Positions 54,701-62,314 of a DNA stretch of 64,000 nt are shown here, in pieces. The position numbers were made by a program, and so were the translations under genes. Each line of letters opens with the position of its first letter. Position 1 is the first letter of the stretch. Source of the stretch: G963669295 sp963669295 (GTDB lineage Bacteria; Bacteroidota; Bacteroidia; Flavobacteriales_D; CALLUQ01); the NCBI GenBank assembly GCA_963669295.1, contig OY769938.1, forward strand, positions 4,960,001 to 5,024,000, read 5' to 3'. The notes under the pieces were generated by a model. It saw nothing but the letters and a program-made list of their open reading frames with translations. It searched no databases and was not told where the DNA came from.

Positions 54701-55191
54701 CCGGAAATGTAGGGGCTGTGGTTAATAAGAATAAGATAGATGTTATGCGGGAAATATTAGACCCGAATAATCAGGCTCATATTGATCGTAGACTGGCTGC
54801 CTGGAAGAAATATCATAGCAAGAACCCAGGGGCTGATCAGGAGAAATATTTCAAGAAATATGATACATTAGCAATCAATAGAAAAATTGGTGCGATAACT
54901 GAAGAAACGTTCCAGGAATTGTTAGGAGGAGAACCGAAAAATTTCTGGCCAATTGTTAATGGGAACAAAGTGCTAAGGAAAGTCGACAATTTCCTCGACA
55001 ATGTGGCACGAGAAATTAAGTCCGGACCGCTTAAAAACAGTAAGTTCATACGCGAACAAATTGAGAAGGATATAGAACTAGCTCGAACAAAACTTGATTT
55101 AGATATTGAATGGCACTTGTTTGGATCACCAAACAATCAAAAATTAATCCAAGAGTTAAGAGATAACGGCATAACAGTAATAGAATATTAA
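51733..55191 (+). CDS. Large polymorphic toxin with C-terminal REase-fold nuclease domain
   Basis: This 1152-residue protein starts with GTG; no ATG fits. It is mostly helical, with no signal peptide. Residues about 665-710 form a glycine-rich hydrophobic hairpin (ALGALGLVLGIAGLFTGGLT) suited to membrane passage. The last 75 residues match the restriction-endonuclease-fold toxins (Tox-REase) by pattern: VDNFLDNVAREIKSG (Asp1085/1089, Glu1094, Lys1096), then FIREQIEKDIELA, IEWHLFGS and LRDNGITV. The C-terminal nuclease would be delivered to a rival or host cell. It follows the injection-type AAA+ gene and precedes a likely immunity gene by zero bases. Confidence 0.75.
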   Translation: MSEFELPSGPTFDEGQFTLDDLQLIIGEALIVGKTNDNGNQNYTKEHKRLAKRVYEELVIHGNTEELFHLLRQIGPENKWKVNKAYKALYGKSRKINNMFDDFYKELDAIDLFIAMELLGMDIEASMRKRGKLMDKAERDWDVNSPEYTVNVTLSRDVAEGDPEASAMYDTMQAGFASHVTDPAQLYKASHSLVWKGTFAARKKGSTFETEMSIGNIKIALKAMFDRNQLSQDLIETYIGAKQRNSGIEKLMPVLKRVDDLTNTQAELLRRYYPAFQESRTSLSKPVGILDHERTATLQANFDMIYYNLWSVKDDAEGLMRALARKTGALETLVMKEDPEAETLLQEIAIDVQTQALIKGWKPENYEKHPEVVRYVSQFQIKALGKAFEMLAENESEVEKEYWKYKKNPDKLESLVKLIKKEKSRLKAPKKKDLEGVRTLITSHPTSKLNNVGVTEDELKAIAARYNIDAETYSSIMHPRQAAVIDWHGNSGTEKEPARDAPEKIPGRVANLDFYGLIGIKGFLTEYLLLYKQKVGKNKNYTIANAANDVDNKYGMKAALANFEKGIANLQEAGVEDEYKVLRDLTFDYQKISKMSTSEAKTAILEGLKEKKDNAREVRDELTSNPDKIWEMVPVINMTQMQLGHNQGYLAQVIEMRMKDHQDSKFWTDIALGALGLVLGIAGLFTGGLTTVAGVALLTGSIALSAFEIYRAANERGVNEAISNTALNEMNELGDLDQSWLGVVLAVVGLGFDLFSVIKGLKLVGELKDFNKALPTSIKTLHETLEVESKLGYSLEKFQKIIAESVSDKSAIKMLGDTKFKTSMMNAFGIAFEDIPGVVSAGLAQVKHTSPKLFERLMTKGVDVLTLNKIATSSIVNPKIGMALEELSSLLPKTDDFITITAAVFKNQGTGVHDLHIVLQSISKNAKGNQHFLRRIMLDPELQSKIVADAADGNGNRLYELYLEFLKKESRNAQLADGDFKRFLHLEEEAGNVGAVVNKNKIDVMREILDPNNQAHIDRRLAAWKKYHSKNPGADQEKYFKKYDTLAINRKIGAITEETFQELLGGEPKNFWPIVNGNKVLRKVDNFLDNVAREIKSGPLKNSKFIREQIEKDIELARTKLDLDIEWHLFGSPNNQKLIQELRDNGITVIEY

Positions 55192-55626
55192 ATGGATATA
55201 ACAGAAGAAGAGTTTACAAAAGCAATGGAAAATAAGGAGAAATTTATGAGTGGGATTTCTTCAATTATTACTAGTGATCGTGTGAAAATGGAGTTGGAAG
55301 AATGCGACCAAATTGAGGAATGGTTGGCCTCGGCTACGGAAGTAACGGATGAAAGAAGAACCTCGATATTGCTATTCTTTGGAGAAACAATTATCAATGT
55401 TCTAGGAGGGAAGTGGGAGTATTGTAATGATCCAAAGCAGGTTGACTATCTGAGTCCAGTAATCATTGACTATGCTGGCTTTAATGGGTTTCCTTTAAAT
55501 CCTGGTGGATTAATTCGAGTATGTATGAAAAAGAAACGAACCGGACTGGTTCGTGCTACAGTTGAGTTTCTTCTTAACAAACCTGAAGTAATGCAAGAGG
55601 TGAGAGAACGGTTGAAAAAAGCTTAG
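55192..55626 (+). CDS. Probable immunity protein for the 51733 toxin
   Basis: The 144-residue protein begins at the base after the toxin's stop (TAA at 55189-55191, ATG at 55192), the classic place of an immunity gene. It is acidic and mixed alpha/beta (ILLFFGETIINVLGGKWEYC, GGLIRVCMKKKRTGLVRATV), with no signal peptide, which fits inhibition of a cytoplasmic nuclease. I cannot assign a named immunity family. The immunity role is inferred from position. Confidence 0.6.
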   Translation: MDITEEEFTKAMENKEKFMSGISSIITSDRVKMELEECDQIEEWLASATEVTDERRTSILLFFGETIINVLGGKWEYCNDPKQVDYLSPVIIDYAGFNGFPLNPGGLIRVCMKKKRTGLVRATVEFLLNKPEVMQEVRERLKKA

Positions 55627-56341
55627 TGTTACTTAGCTTTTAGTTGAAATCTCCCTATATATAGAACGATTTAAAATAACTCCAACAAAAATTCACCCCT
55701 CAAAATTCCCATAAAAAATTCCATCCAACACATTGCACCGAAATACGCCAAAATACAGCACCTATAAAAATTGCTTCAAATCACTACGCAGCATTACCCG
55801 TAAATCGCTTAACACATTTTGTTTGCCTAAAACTTCCTGAGCCTGGTGTAAAGAAGTATAGTTTCCATAAATAGCTTGAATAGAATACCGTTGCCACCAC
55901 AGGCGCTTATAGCACGCTACAGCTGAATATTTCCCAAATACGCCCTATACGCTCTCTACCACACTTTTCTCTTATAATGGAATTGCGTTATGTTACTTTG
56001 CACTGATTAAATGGGCGATTCCCCGAACCGAAGGGTAGGGGAGTGAGCCAATTTAAAACAGGGTAGAGTATGTTGTATTTCTTTTTTTTAGGAGAGGGCC
56101 TGGTGGCCCGACCAAAAGGGGAGAGAAAAATTTATTCTTTTATTGCAATTCCTGAATCGAGCTTATCTTCACATTTTCTACCCAATACCACCAGTGTTTC
56201 TCCGAAAGTAAGCAAAAGTATTAATAGTTTAAACATATCTTCTCCTCAAAAACACGTGTTTTTACGTATTGACAAAGTGTGGTAATAGAGTTTACATTTA
56301 AACAATTCTACTAACTACATTAATTATTTAAATCTTTTATT
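55627..56341. other. Intergenic, repeat-bearing
   Basis: The 715-bp gap has no credible gene. Its first half is AT-rich with eroded short repeats; 55974-56136 is the first copy of a dispersed repeat. A short Met frame at 56070 lies inside that repeat and is not taken as a gene. The stretch before 56342 (ctaactacattaattattta) is AT-rich and should contain the promoter of the secreted-protein gene, but no TAnnTTTG box stands out. Confidence 0.5.
55974..56136. repeat. ~160-bp dispersed repeat, copy 1 (upstream of 56342)
   Basis: Contains gcgttatgttactttgcact, gattccccgaaccgaagggt and gcccgaccaaaaggggagag; nearly identical, same orientation, to 58097-58247, where about 13 bases (the ttctttttttta part) are missing. 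A third fragment (atttaaaacaggggagagta...) lies at 44394-44432. Confidence 0.85.
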
Positions 56342-58027
56342 ATGAAAAAACTACTACTTTTTTTCCTGGCGGTTACATCTTATCCTCTTATTGCCCAAAC
56401 ACAGTATGGAGACTTGAAAATCAATGAAAAGTTTGACGAAGTATACGAGGACTACTACGAACTAGAATGGGCCAAATGGAACGCATATGATATGCATCTC
56501 AATGAAAACTTCATTTCACCTGGTCAGACTTATTCAAAGTGGCAACAGCACCTTTTAGGAAGCACCTTGTCCGGGTCATTAGATGCATTGTTGGTTATGT
56601 ATGAAGCTACCTGCGATAAAAAGTATTTATACGAATTTATGAGGAAAGCTACTCTGGTGCAGCATGCCAGGGCGGATAAATTTCCCGGTACCCCATTACC
56701 CGATCCGTATTGGTTTAAAGATGTTGTGCCGTGGCATGGTCGTGTTCTTACGGCCATGACACATTTTGTAGTGATGGTAGAAGAGAAGTCTATAGCTCAT
56801 TTGAATCTCCCACCGGTGCATCCATCAAATCCTAATGAATTTAATGGATTTACAACGGTTGGCGAGTTTGCCGAATGGATAAATACAAGCAACCAGCAAG
56901 TATTGGATTTTTTAATGCTTCACTTTTGGAGAGGAACCGGTAATGAATGTATGTGTAAACCACATGAATGTCCGGATACCAGAGCTGAGATCCAAAGATC
57001 ATGTCAACTCGGTCAATGCGATTCGCATACGGAGAAAGAAATTATGGAGGTCAATCTTCAGGCTCCATTTGGAACTTCATTATTGTATGCCTACCTCGCA
57101 AACCGGGACAGAACGGATTATGGTGTAAAAGTGGTGCGTATGGCACGCGCTTATCTTATCGATTACGGAGGAATATTTGATTCTGTACAAGGATCAAATG
57201 CGTACGTGTGGTACCACAACGGATGGCAGCTCGAACGCGATAACCGCTGGGCAGAATGGAAGCATAAAACAGACCAGGGAATAGAGAAGATGTGGTACGC
57301 CGGTGGCCTTGATCTGGAGTTTCCTGTATTGTATAATAAATACTATTCGGACATTACCGGAGTGATTACGAATAATCAATACTTCGAGGACTATCAGATG
57401 GTACGTTTTAAAAATACCTTTTCCAGACTCATTTATAGATGGTATGATACCCCAATTAGTGCCACCTATAATAATGGGGATACATTTAACGAAAATGTTG
57501 GAGGCCCACCTGGAAATAATTTGGCACCGGCGCAGCGAGCGGCTAAAAACTGGATTCCACTGTGCAAGTTTGATAATACTCCCGGTTCAATGGGAGATGG
57601 GGTATATGAAATTCTTATGGAGTTTTATATTAATAAGGAAATCAATTTTCCTGCGGATAATGACCATTATGGGGGGGTACATATACGTGGTTTGGCGCAA
57701 ATGTGTGCGGCTAACATTGAGCGTGAGGGCATCATAACTACAAATTGCAGGGCTGTTACTGATCCTACTGCCACTCCTGAAAAAGTACTGGTGCTGCCTA
57801 ATCCGGCTTTGACCAATATGAAGTTTATTCTAACTAAACCGCAGGTAAAAATTGTAGCTATAGAATTACGAAAAATAGGAAATCCGAATATCGGAAGGCA
57901 TGTTGATGTCAGCCCGGCTAGAAGGGAAGTTGAAATTGATTTAACAGGCTTACCGTCCGGGCAATACGCAGCTATAATTATGGATGAAGATGGTGATGTA
58001 CAAGCAGTACATGTAATCAAGGAATGA
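56342..58027 (+). CDS. Secreted protein, possible alpha/alpha-barrel enzyme, with T9SS sorting domain
   Basis: The 561-residue protein has a signal peptide (MKKLLLFFLAVTSYPLIAQ) and a long Trp/Tyr/Asp-rich helical body (WAKWNAYDMHLNENF, LVMYEATCDKKYLYEFMRKA, VVPWHGRVLTAMTHFV, YHNGWQLERDNRWAEW) whose spacing resembles alpha/alpha-toroid carbohydrate-active enzymes such as epimerases or lyases; I cannot name the family. A Cys-rich insert (CMCKPHECPD, CQLGQCDS) is near 200-225. The end is a T9SS sorting domain (VLVLPNPALTNMKFIL ... PSGQYAAIIMDEDG). It lies between two copies of a dispersed repeat. Confidence 0.72.
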   Translation: MKKLLLFFLAVTSYPLIAQTQYGDLKINEKFDEVYEDYYELEWAKWNAYDMHLNENFISPGQTYSKWQQHLLGSTLSGSLDALLVMYEATCDKKYLYEFMRKATLVQHARADKFPGTPLPDPYWFKDVVPWHGRVLTAMTHFVVMVEEKSIAHLNLPPVHPSNPNEFNGFTTVGEFAEWINTSNQQVLDFLMLHFWRGTGNECMCKPHECPDTRAEIQRSCQLGQCDSHTEKEIMEVNLQAPFGTSLLYAYLANRDRTDYGVKVVRMARAYLIDYGGIFDSVQGSNAYVWYHNGWQLERDNRWAEWKHKTDQGIEKMWYAGGLDLEFPVLYNKYYSDITGVITNNQYFEDYQMVRFKNTFSRLIYRWYDTPISATYNNGDTFNENVGGPPGNNLAPAQRAAKNWIPLCKFDNTPGSMGDGVYEILMEFYINKEINFPADNDHYGGVHIRGLAQMCAANIEREGIITTNCRAVTDPTATPEKVLVLPNPALTNMKFILTKPQVKIVAIELRKIGNPNIGRHVDVSPARREVEIDLTGLPSGQYAAIIMDEDGDVQAVHVIKE

Positions 58028-58096
58028 GTGCAAAATAATCTGAATATTTTTATCGCAAGGAAATCGTTTAGCGTTCAAAAACGTTCCTTTCGTTTC

Positions 58097-58247
58097 ATAA
58101 TGAAATTGCGTTATGTTACTTTGCACTGATTAAATGGGCGATTCCCCGAACCGAAGGGTAGGGGAGTGAGCCAATTTAAAACAGGGTAGAGTATGTTGTA
58201 TAGGGGAGGGCATGGCGGCCCGACCAAAAGGGGAGAGAAAAATTTAT
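58097..58247. repeat. ~150-bp dispersed repeat, copy 2 (downstream of 56342)
   Basis: Same sequence and orientation as 55974-56136 with a small internal deletion. With copy 1 it brackets the secreted-protein gene at 56342-58027. The remaining bases to 58343 hold nothing identifiable. Confidence 0.85.
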
Positions 58248-58343
58248 TTTATTTGAAGGAATAAACAATCTAATGAAGAATTTCCCAGAGTATTTTATAT
58301 CCGAAGAATTGCCCTATTATGGCGTTTTTTCTTCCCATAGCAC

Positions 58344-58670
58344 TTAATAATACCCTTCTCCATCGCATTTTTTGCACTGGCCAGCAGGCCAACAGCTCGC
58401 ACATTGGTATTGCATTTTATTATCACACAAAAAACATGTTCCATTGCCATTAGAATCATGATTCATACATGCTTGGATTCCTGTTCCTGCACAAATCGAG
58501 CATGTACCCGAACCATTACAATCAGAACATTTCGCACGAAGATCATCCTTTGTTATGGAAGATGCTTCGGTTGATTCAGAATTTTTTGTGGATTCATTTT
58601 TGCAACCACACGAGGCTAGAACTATCAAGCTAAACAAAACTCCGAGATAAATAATTACAGTTTTTTTCAT
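58344..58670 (-). CDS. Small lipoprotein with DnaJ-like zinc-finger motifs
   Basis: The 108-residue protein has a lipoprotein leader (LIVLASC, Cys about 21) and a C-terminal half made of CxxCxGxG-type motifs: CSDCNGSGTCSICAGTG, CFLCDNKMQYQCASC, CKKCDGEGYY. These resemble the DnaJ cysteine-rich zinc-binding domain. Exposed at the periplasmic face it may bind zinc or help fold proteins; there is no J domain. It stands alone. Confidence 0.72.
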   Translation of the reverse strand: MKKTVIIYLGVLFSLIVLASCGCKNESTKNSESTEASSITKDDLRAKCSDCNGSGTCSICAGTGIQACMNHDSNGNGTCFLCDNKMQYQCASCWPAGQCKKCDGEGYY

Positions 58671-58819
58671 GTATCTTATTTTTTCCTAAGTTACAAAAAC
58701 ACGTACAAACACCGCATATTTCATAAGGTAAGAATTTAGAAGAATAATTTTTCTCAACGCGCATTTGATATTTACATAGCTAATTGGTATTTTATTATAC
58801 CTGCTATCCCATTTTTGCT

Positions 58820-59197
58820 ATGGAAAAAATACAAGAGATAATGCGATTCATTTGGGTAAATAAAGTATATAGCTTGATTCTTTTGGCAATTGCAACTATT
58901 GGATACTTTAATCTTCCATCAGCTAACTTTGTTAGTGCTTGCCTTTTTCCAATTCTGTTTGGAATAGTATTTACCCTGATGAGAGTTCCTAATGAACCAA
59001 TGAGAAAAACATCCGAAAATATAAAAGTTCCCTTTTCTTATAAGGATATTGAATTACCCTTTTCGAAGAAGATTTTTGGAGATCAACCGATTGGAGTTAC
59101 TTTGTTGGGTCTTTTGGGGATTGTAATCAGTCTTATGGGAGTATATTGGATGATTTTAACCACCATAAATACCTTTAGTGGCAATTATCCGGGATAA
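58820..59197 (+). CDS. Unrecognised small membrane protein
   Basis: The 125-residue protein has two N-terminal hydrophobic helices (VYSLILLAIATIGYFNL, FVSACLFPILFGIVFTLM), a short cytoplasmic or periplasmic middle, and a third helix (VTLLGLLGIVISLMGVYWMI). I do not recognise a family. ATG 58820 (MEKIQEIMRF) is chosen; the upstream frame from 58784 begins in sequence unlike a start. It converges on the RadC-like gene with a 10-bp gap. Confidence 0.6.
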   Translation: MEKIQEIMRFIWVNKVYSLILLAIATIGYFNLPSANFVSACLFPILFGIVFTLMRVPNEPMRKTSENIKVPFSYKDIELPFSKKIFGDQPIGVTLLGLLGIVISLMGVYWMILTTINTFSGNYPG

Positions 59198-59207
59198 AGT
59201 AAAACGT

Positions 59208-59828
59208 TTACAACTTCCGAATCTCGTGCATATAAAGCCCTGTCATTTTCTTGATGAGCTTCTCATCCATGCCCTCGGCTTTCATCTTACGTGCAATGGC
59301 TAGCTTTTCTTCATGTTGAGCATGCTGCTGCTCCATTTTAATCTTCCACTCCTGTAATTCCACCTTTTCGCGTTCCACTACTTCAAACATGCCTGATTTG
59401 CGAAGCTGTTCCATGATTCCGGCAGTTTCAAAACTTGTATATGCCTTTTCGGAAATTACAATGTGGTCAATTACTTCGATGTTAATGAGCTTGCCAACTT
59501 TCAGCATACGGTCTGTAAAATCCAAGTCACCTTTTGAAGGCTCTACTGAACCGCTTGGGTGGTTATGAACCAAAATAAGCCTTACGGCTAACTTATAAAT
59601 GGCCATTCGGAATACGTCCGGTGGGTCAGCGTTCACACGATTTGTTGCACCAAGCCCTACCAATTCGATGAAAAGGATTTTGTGTTTACTGTCCAACCCA
59701 ATCACCCAAAAATGCTCCTGATTCCTGCGAACTTTGTTTTCCCGCAAAAGAATCTGCTGCATGACGTTGTAGACATCATCAGAATTAAGAATCTTGATCT
59801 TTTGCTCTTTGGTTAGTCGGACATTCAT
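59208..59828 (-). CDS. RadC/JAB-domain protein
   Basis: The 206-residue protein has the JAB1/MPN metal-site motif HNHPSGSVEPSKGD (88-101) with the upstream Glu near 38 in QEHFWVIGLD, as in the RadC family. The N-terminal helix-hairpin-helix of full RadC is missing and a charged coiled-coil tail (EREKVELQEWKIKMEQQHAQ) replaces other parts. Short RadC proteins of this sort are frequent in integrative elements and plasmids of Bacteroidota; their role in DNA repair is doubtful. It lies 31 bp downstream of the LexA-like gene and is probably co-transcribed. Confidence 0.88.
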   Translation of the reverse strand: MNVRLTKEQKIKILNSDDVYNVMQQILLRENKVRRNQEHFWVIGLDSKHKILFIELVGLGATNRVNADPPDVFRMAIYKLAVRLILVHNHPSGSVEPSKGDLDFTDRMLKVGKLINIEVIDHIVISEKAYTSFETAGIMEQLRKSGMFEVVEREKVELQEWKIKMEQQHAQHEEKLAIARKMKAEGMDEKLIKKMTGLYMHEIRKL

Positions 59829-59859
59829 GGTGATAAATTTACATTCTTAAAGTTGTAAG

Positions 59860-60456
59860 TCAATGATATTTCATGATATTTCTAACTACTCCTTCAACCC
59901 TGAAATCTTCACTCGCAAGGAATGGTCTATGCTTTGGGTTAATTGAATGAAGGAATACCGTTTTATCCTGTTTATAAATTCTTTTGATTAAAGCTTCTTC
60001 GTTATTCACGCAAACGACAATATCGCCATTGCTGGCGTCCTTTTGTTTTTGGGCAATCACAATATCTCCTGAACTAATATCAGGTTTCATTGAATCGCCT
60101 TTGGCTACCACAATAAAGGCTTGATCGGCAGGAAATTTCAAAAGGCGAGATGCGATAGGAATACGATCTACCGGACTACCGTCAAGAATAGACCCATTTT
60201 GACCTGCCTGTGCTAAACCATACTTATTAATGTAAGTAATAGGCTTTTCGGGATCACCAAGAATTTGATAATCACGAGGATTGCTGGGGTTTCGTTTTAG
60301 GTAACCCTTTTTTTCAAGCTGCTGGATATGATGGTGTACCACACTTGTAGAAGAAACATTGAGTTCCTCCATTAACTCCAACATGGTAAGAGGGTTTTCT
60401 ATGTTCTTCCGAAGAATATCGAGTAGTTTACTCTGATTCTCATGCAACGTTTTCAT
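59860..60456 (-). CDS. LexA-like S24-family repressor
   Basis: The 198-residue protein has an N-terminal winged helix (LDILRKNIENPLTMLELMEE, VVHHHIQQLEKKGYLKR), an Ala84-Gly85 bond of the LexA self-cleavage type (LAQAGQNG), and an S24 peptidase domain with Ser122 (GDSMKPDISSGD) and Lys158 (ALIKRIY). It should repress nearby genes until DNA damage triggers self-cleavage. It is divergent from the small basic protein/TIR genes, with TTCTAC repeats in the shared region, which suggests autoregulation and SOS-type control of the neighbours. Confidence 0.87.
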   Translation of the reverse strand: MKTLHENQSKLLDILRKNIENPLTMLELMEELNVSSTSVVHHHIQQLEKKGYLKRNPSNPRDYQILGDPEKPITYINKYGLAQAGQNGSILDGSPVDRIPIASRLLKFPADQAFIVVAKGDSMKPDISSGDIVIAQKQKDASNGDIVVCVNNEEALIKRIYKQDKTVFLHSINPKHRPFLASEDFRVEGVVRNIMKYH

Positions 60457-60509
60457 GTAACAAAAGTAATTAACATTTTTTGAAATTTATCAACATAATC
60501 TATTTTTTA

Positions 60510-60548
60510 TTCTACGAAAAAGTATCTTTGTTCTACAATTCATTCTAA
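60510..60548. promoter_or_regulatory. Promoter with repeated TTCTA motifs between the LexA-like and small basic genes
   Basis: TTCTAC occurs at 60510-60515 and 60531-60536, 21 bp (two helical turns) apart, and TTCTAA at 60543-60548. Between the first two lies TATCTTTG (60523-60530), a TAnnTTTG -7 box for the plus-strand genes. The direct repeats flank the box on one helix face and are good candidate binding sites for the LexA-like repressor. Confidence 0.5.
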
Positions 60549-60560
60549 AAACTAAATATT

Positions 60561-60692
60561 ATGTCTAAAACAAGCAAAAGAGGCAGAGATGCCAAAACAG
60601 GGAGGTTTATTACGATTAATGAAGCAAAAAGAAGGCCATCAACTACTGTTGTTGAAAAAATCAAAGTAGGCCCAACTAAAAAAAGGAAATAA
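60561..60692 (+). CDS. Small basic protein (43 aa)
   Basis: This 43-residue frame (MSKTSKRGRDAKTGRFITIN ... VGPTKKRK) is very rich in Lys/Arg and ends in a basic cluster. Small proteins with the RGRDAKTGRFI-like start are known upstream of genes in mobile elements and may bind DNA or RNA. It has the promoter at 60523 and lies 31 bp before the TIR gene, so the two are likely co-transcribed. Function unknown. Confidence 0.6.
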   Translation: MSKTSKRGRDAKTGRFITINEAKRRPSTTVVEKIKVGPTKKRK

Positions 60693-60723
60693 GGTATATC
60701 CATTGATTATTTAAATCGAAAAT

Positions 60724-61512
60724 ATGAAACCGGATGAACAAGTGATTAGAGAGGAGGCTAAACAATTTTTTGACCGGAAAATAAATGGCTCCAATAATGC
60801 GCAAGCAATAGACACCTTTCATGAGTTAAGTAGCAGGTTGATGGACTTCTATTCGGCTGAATTTAAAGCTGTTTTTTTAGATGAAATAAAAACCCTTATC
60901 ACAGACAATTTACAAGATCACCGGGATAAGTCACATGGTGGGAAGCCTAAGCCATCTTGTCGCTATGAAATCACAGCAGAAAAGCTTTTGTTCTATATTG
61001 AACAGGAGATAAATACTCTGCCAAGGATCGTACACCAAAAATTTGGATCGAAAAAAGAACGATCTCGTAGCCGGGTTTTTGTCAGTTATAGCCATGCCGA
61101 TAAAGATTATTTAGCCGACATTCAGCGGCATTTTAAACCTTTCTTGAATCAAATTGATTTTTGGGACGACAGCAAGATATCGCCGGGGCAAAAATGGAAG
61201 CAGGAAATTCAAAAAGCAATCAATGAGACAAAGGTTGCAATCTTATTAGTTAGTACAGATTTTCTTGGTTCTGATTTTATCGCTACAGATGAATTACCTC
61301 CGTTGCTAAAAGCAGCAGAAGAAGATGGTGCAGTTATTCTAATTGTTATTGTTAAACCATGTTTATTTGAGGAATTTCCTGTCCTGAACGTTTACCAAGC
61401 GATGAACCCACCCAACCGTACCGTTTTAAGTATGAGTTACGAAGAAAAGGAGGAATTATATGTTAACCTTGTCCGTCAGACAAAGCGAATACTGGAAGAT
61501 GATTCTCCTTAG
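60724..61512 (+). CDS. TIR-domain protein
   Basis: The 262-residue protein has a helical N-terminal domain (1-112) of unknown function and a C-terminal TIR domain (about 115-260): RVFVSYSHADKDYLADIQRH, IDFWDDSKISPGQKWKQEI, AILLVSTDFLGSDFIATDELPPLL; Glu190 in TDELPP is at the position of the catalytic Glu of NAD-cleaving TIRs. Bacterial TIR proteins deplete NAD+ or make signals in antiphage defence. The N-terminal part probably regulates it. It follows a small basic protein under a possibly LexA-regulated promoter. Confidence 0.87.
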   Translation: MKPDEQVIREEAKQFFDRKINGSNNAQAIDTFHELSSRLMDFYSAEFKAVFLDEIKTLITDNLQDHRDKSHGGKPKPSCRYEITAEKLLFYIEQEINTLPRIVHQKFGSKKERSRSRVFVSYSHADKDYLADIQRHFKPFLNQIDFWDDSKISPGQKWKQEIQKAINETKVAILLVSTDFLGSDFIATDELPPLLKAAEEDGAVILIVIVKPCLFEEFPVLNVYQAMNPPNRTVLSMSYEEKEELYVNLVRQTKRILEDDSP

Positions 61513-62314
61513 TTATAGGAAATGGATGGGCTTGCGCGCCGGCCTGAAAAAACACCGGGCGTGGGCTGGGGTGAATTTGTGGCTGCATCAAAGAGCCGCG
61601 TTCCGGGCTTTGATGTGGCCGCGACAGCGGCTAGTCCGCCAAGCGGACAAGACACAAAGGGCGGGCGGATAGGATTGTTTTTTCTTGATTTTTTGGTTCG
61701 TTTTGCATCAAGGCAAAATGAACGTACACCACAGTTAGAAATTTGACAACCGCTAACTACGAAATGTTTTAGCATTCACCAGCACTTTAAAAATCAATTA
61801 TGTCGCTGGTACAACCAAATCTGTCAAATCACACGAAACCAAATCCCTGACAATCGCACAGAATTTTAATTCCTGTACAATTTACCGTACACACGAATTT
61901 TAAAAGAATAAATTTTTCTCGTGCGTAGGCAAAAAAAGAAACACGGCATGTGTGTAAGCATTGGGCTGATGAGGAGGCTGGATTTGTGCGCAAATTTTTT
62001 GGTTATCAAAAACCAAAAGAATTTGAAACAAATAGCGTAAGCCGTGGGGCAATTTAGCATAACGACTAATTATAGGAGAAAACGCTAACGAAATTTTCAT
62101 CAAGCGATGGCACGTGCAATTAATTTACCTGGTTGCAGTAAACCAGGCAGCGAAGCGACCGACATAATGTGCATTATACTGATCTAAACGCACATTGGCC
62201 TTAAAGACAATGTTGATGCGTTTTGTCGTATAATTAACATTATGTTAAATTAGGTTTTCTGCAACCATCCCCCATATCCTAAGGTTTTGAGTAATTACAA
62301 TAAATACAATGGTG
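61513..62314. other. Intergenic, mosaic, no gene
   Basis: About 800 bp. 61520-61680 is more GC-rich than its surroundings and includes ctagtccgccaagcggacaa (a short inverted repeat) and a tttcttgattttttggttcg run; its reading frames look like dispersed-repeat shadows. 61868-61900 is a direct repeat of 49867-49899. Further right are a hairpin cctggtt/aaccagg (62128-62134, 62141-62147) and the palindromic ataatgtgcattat (62165-62178). I see no tRNA and no intact gene. Confidence 0.5.
61868..61900. repeat. 33-bp direct repeat, right copy (possible island boundary)
   Basis: The core cctgtacaatttaccgtaca (continuing cacgaa) corresponds to 49870-49895 with two mismatches. It lies 360 bp after the TIR gene, where gene content returns to ordinary chromosome. 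Confidence 0.5.

Noticed and set aside
50292..55626. Complete contractile injection locus
   Set aside because: Only the AAA+ ATPase is recognisable; sheath, tube, spike and baseplate genes are absent from the whole window.
61522..61746. 74-residue frame after the TIR gene
   Set aside because: Composition and the tail FLDFLVRFASRQNER look like a translated dispersed repeat; no supported start signal or domain.
62101..62310. Integron attC or dif site
   Set aside because: The palindromes (ataatgtgcattat, cctggtt/aaccagg) do not show the paired R and L boxes of attC or a recognisable XerC/XerD site, and no integrase is present.
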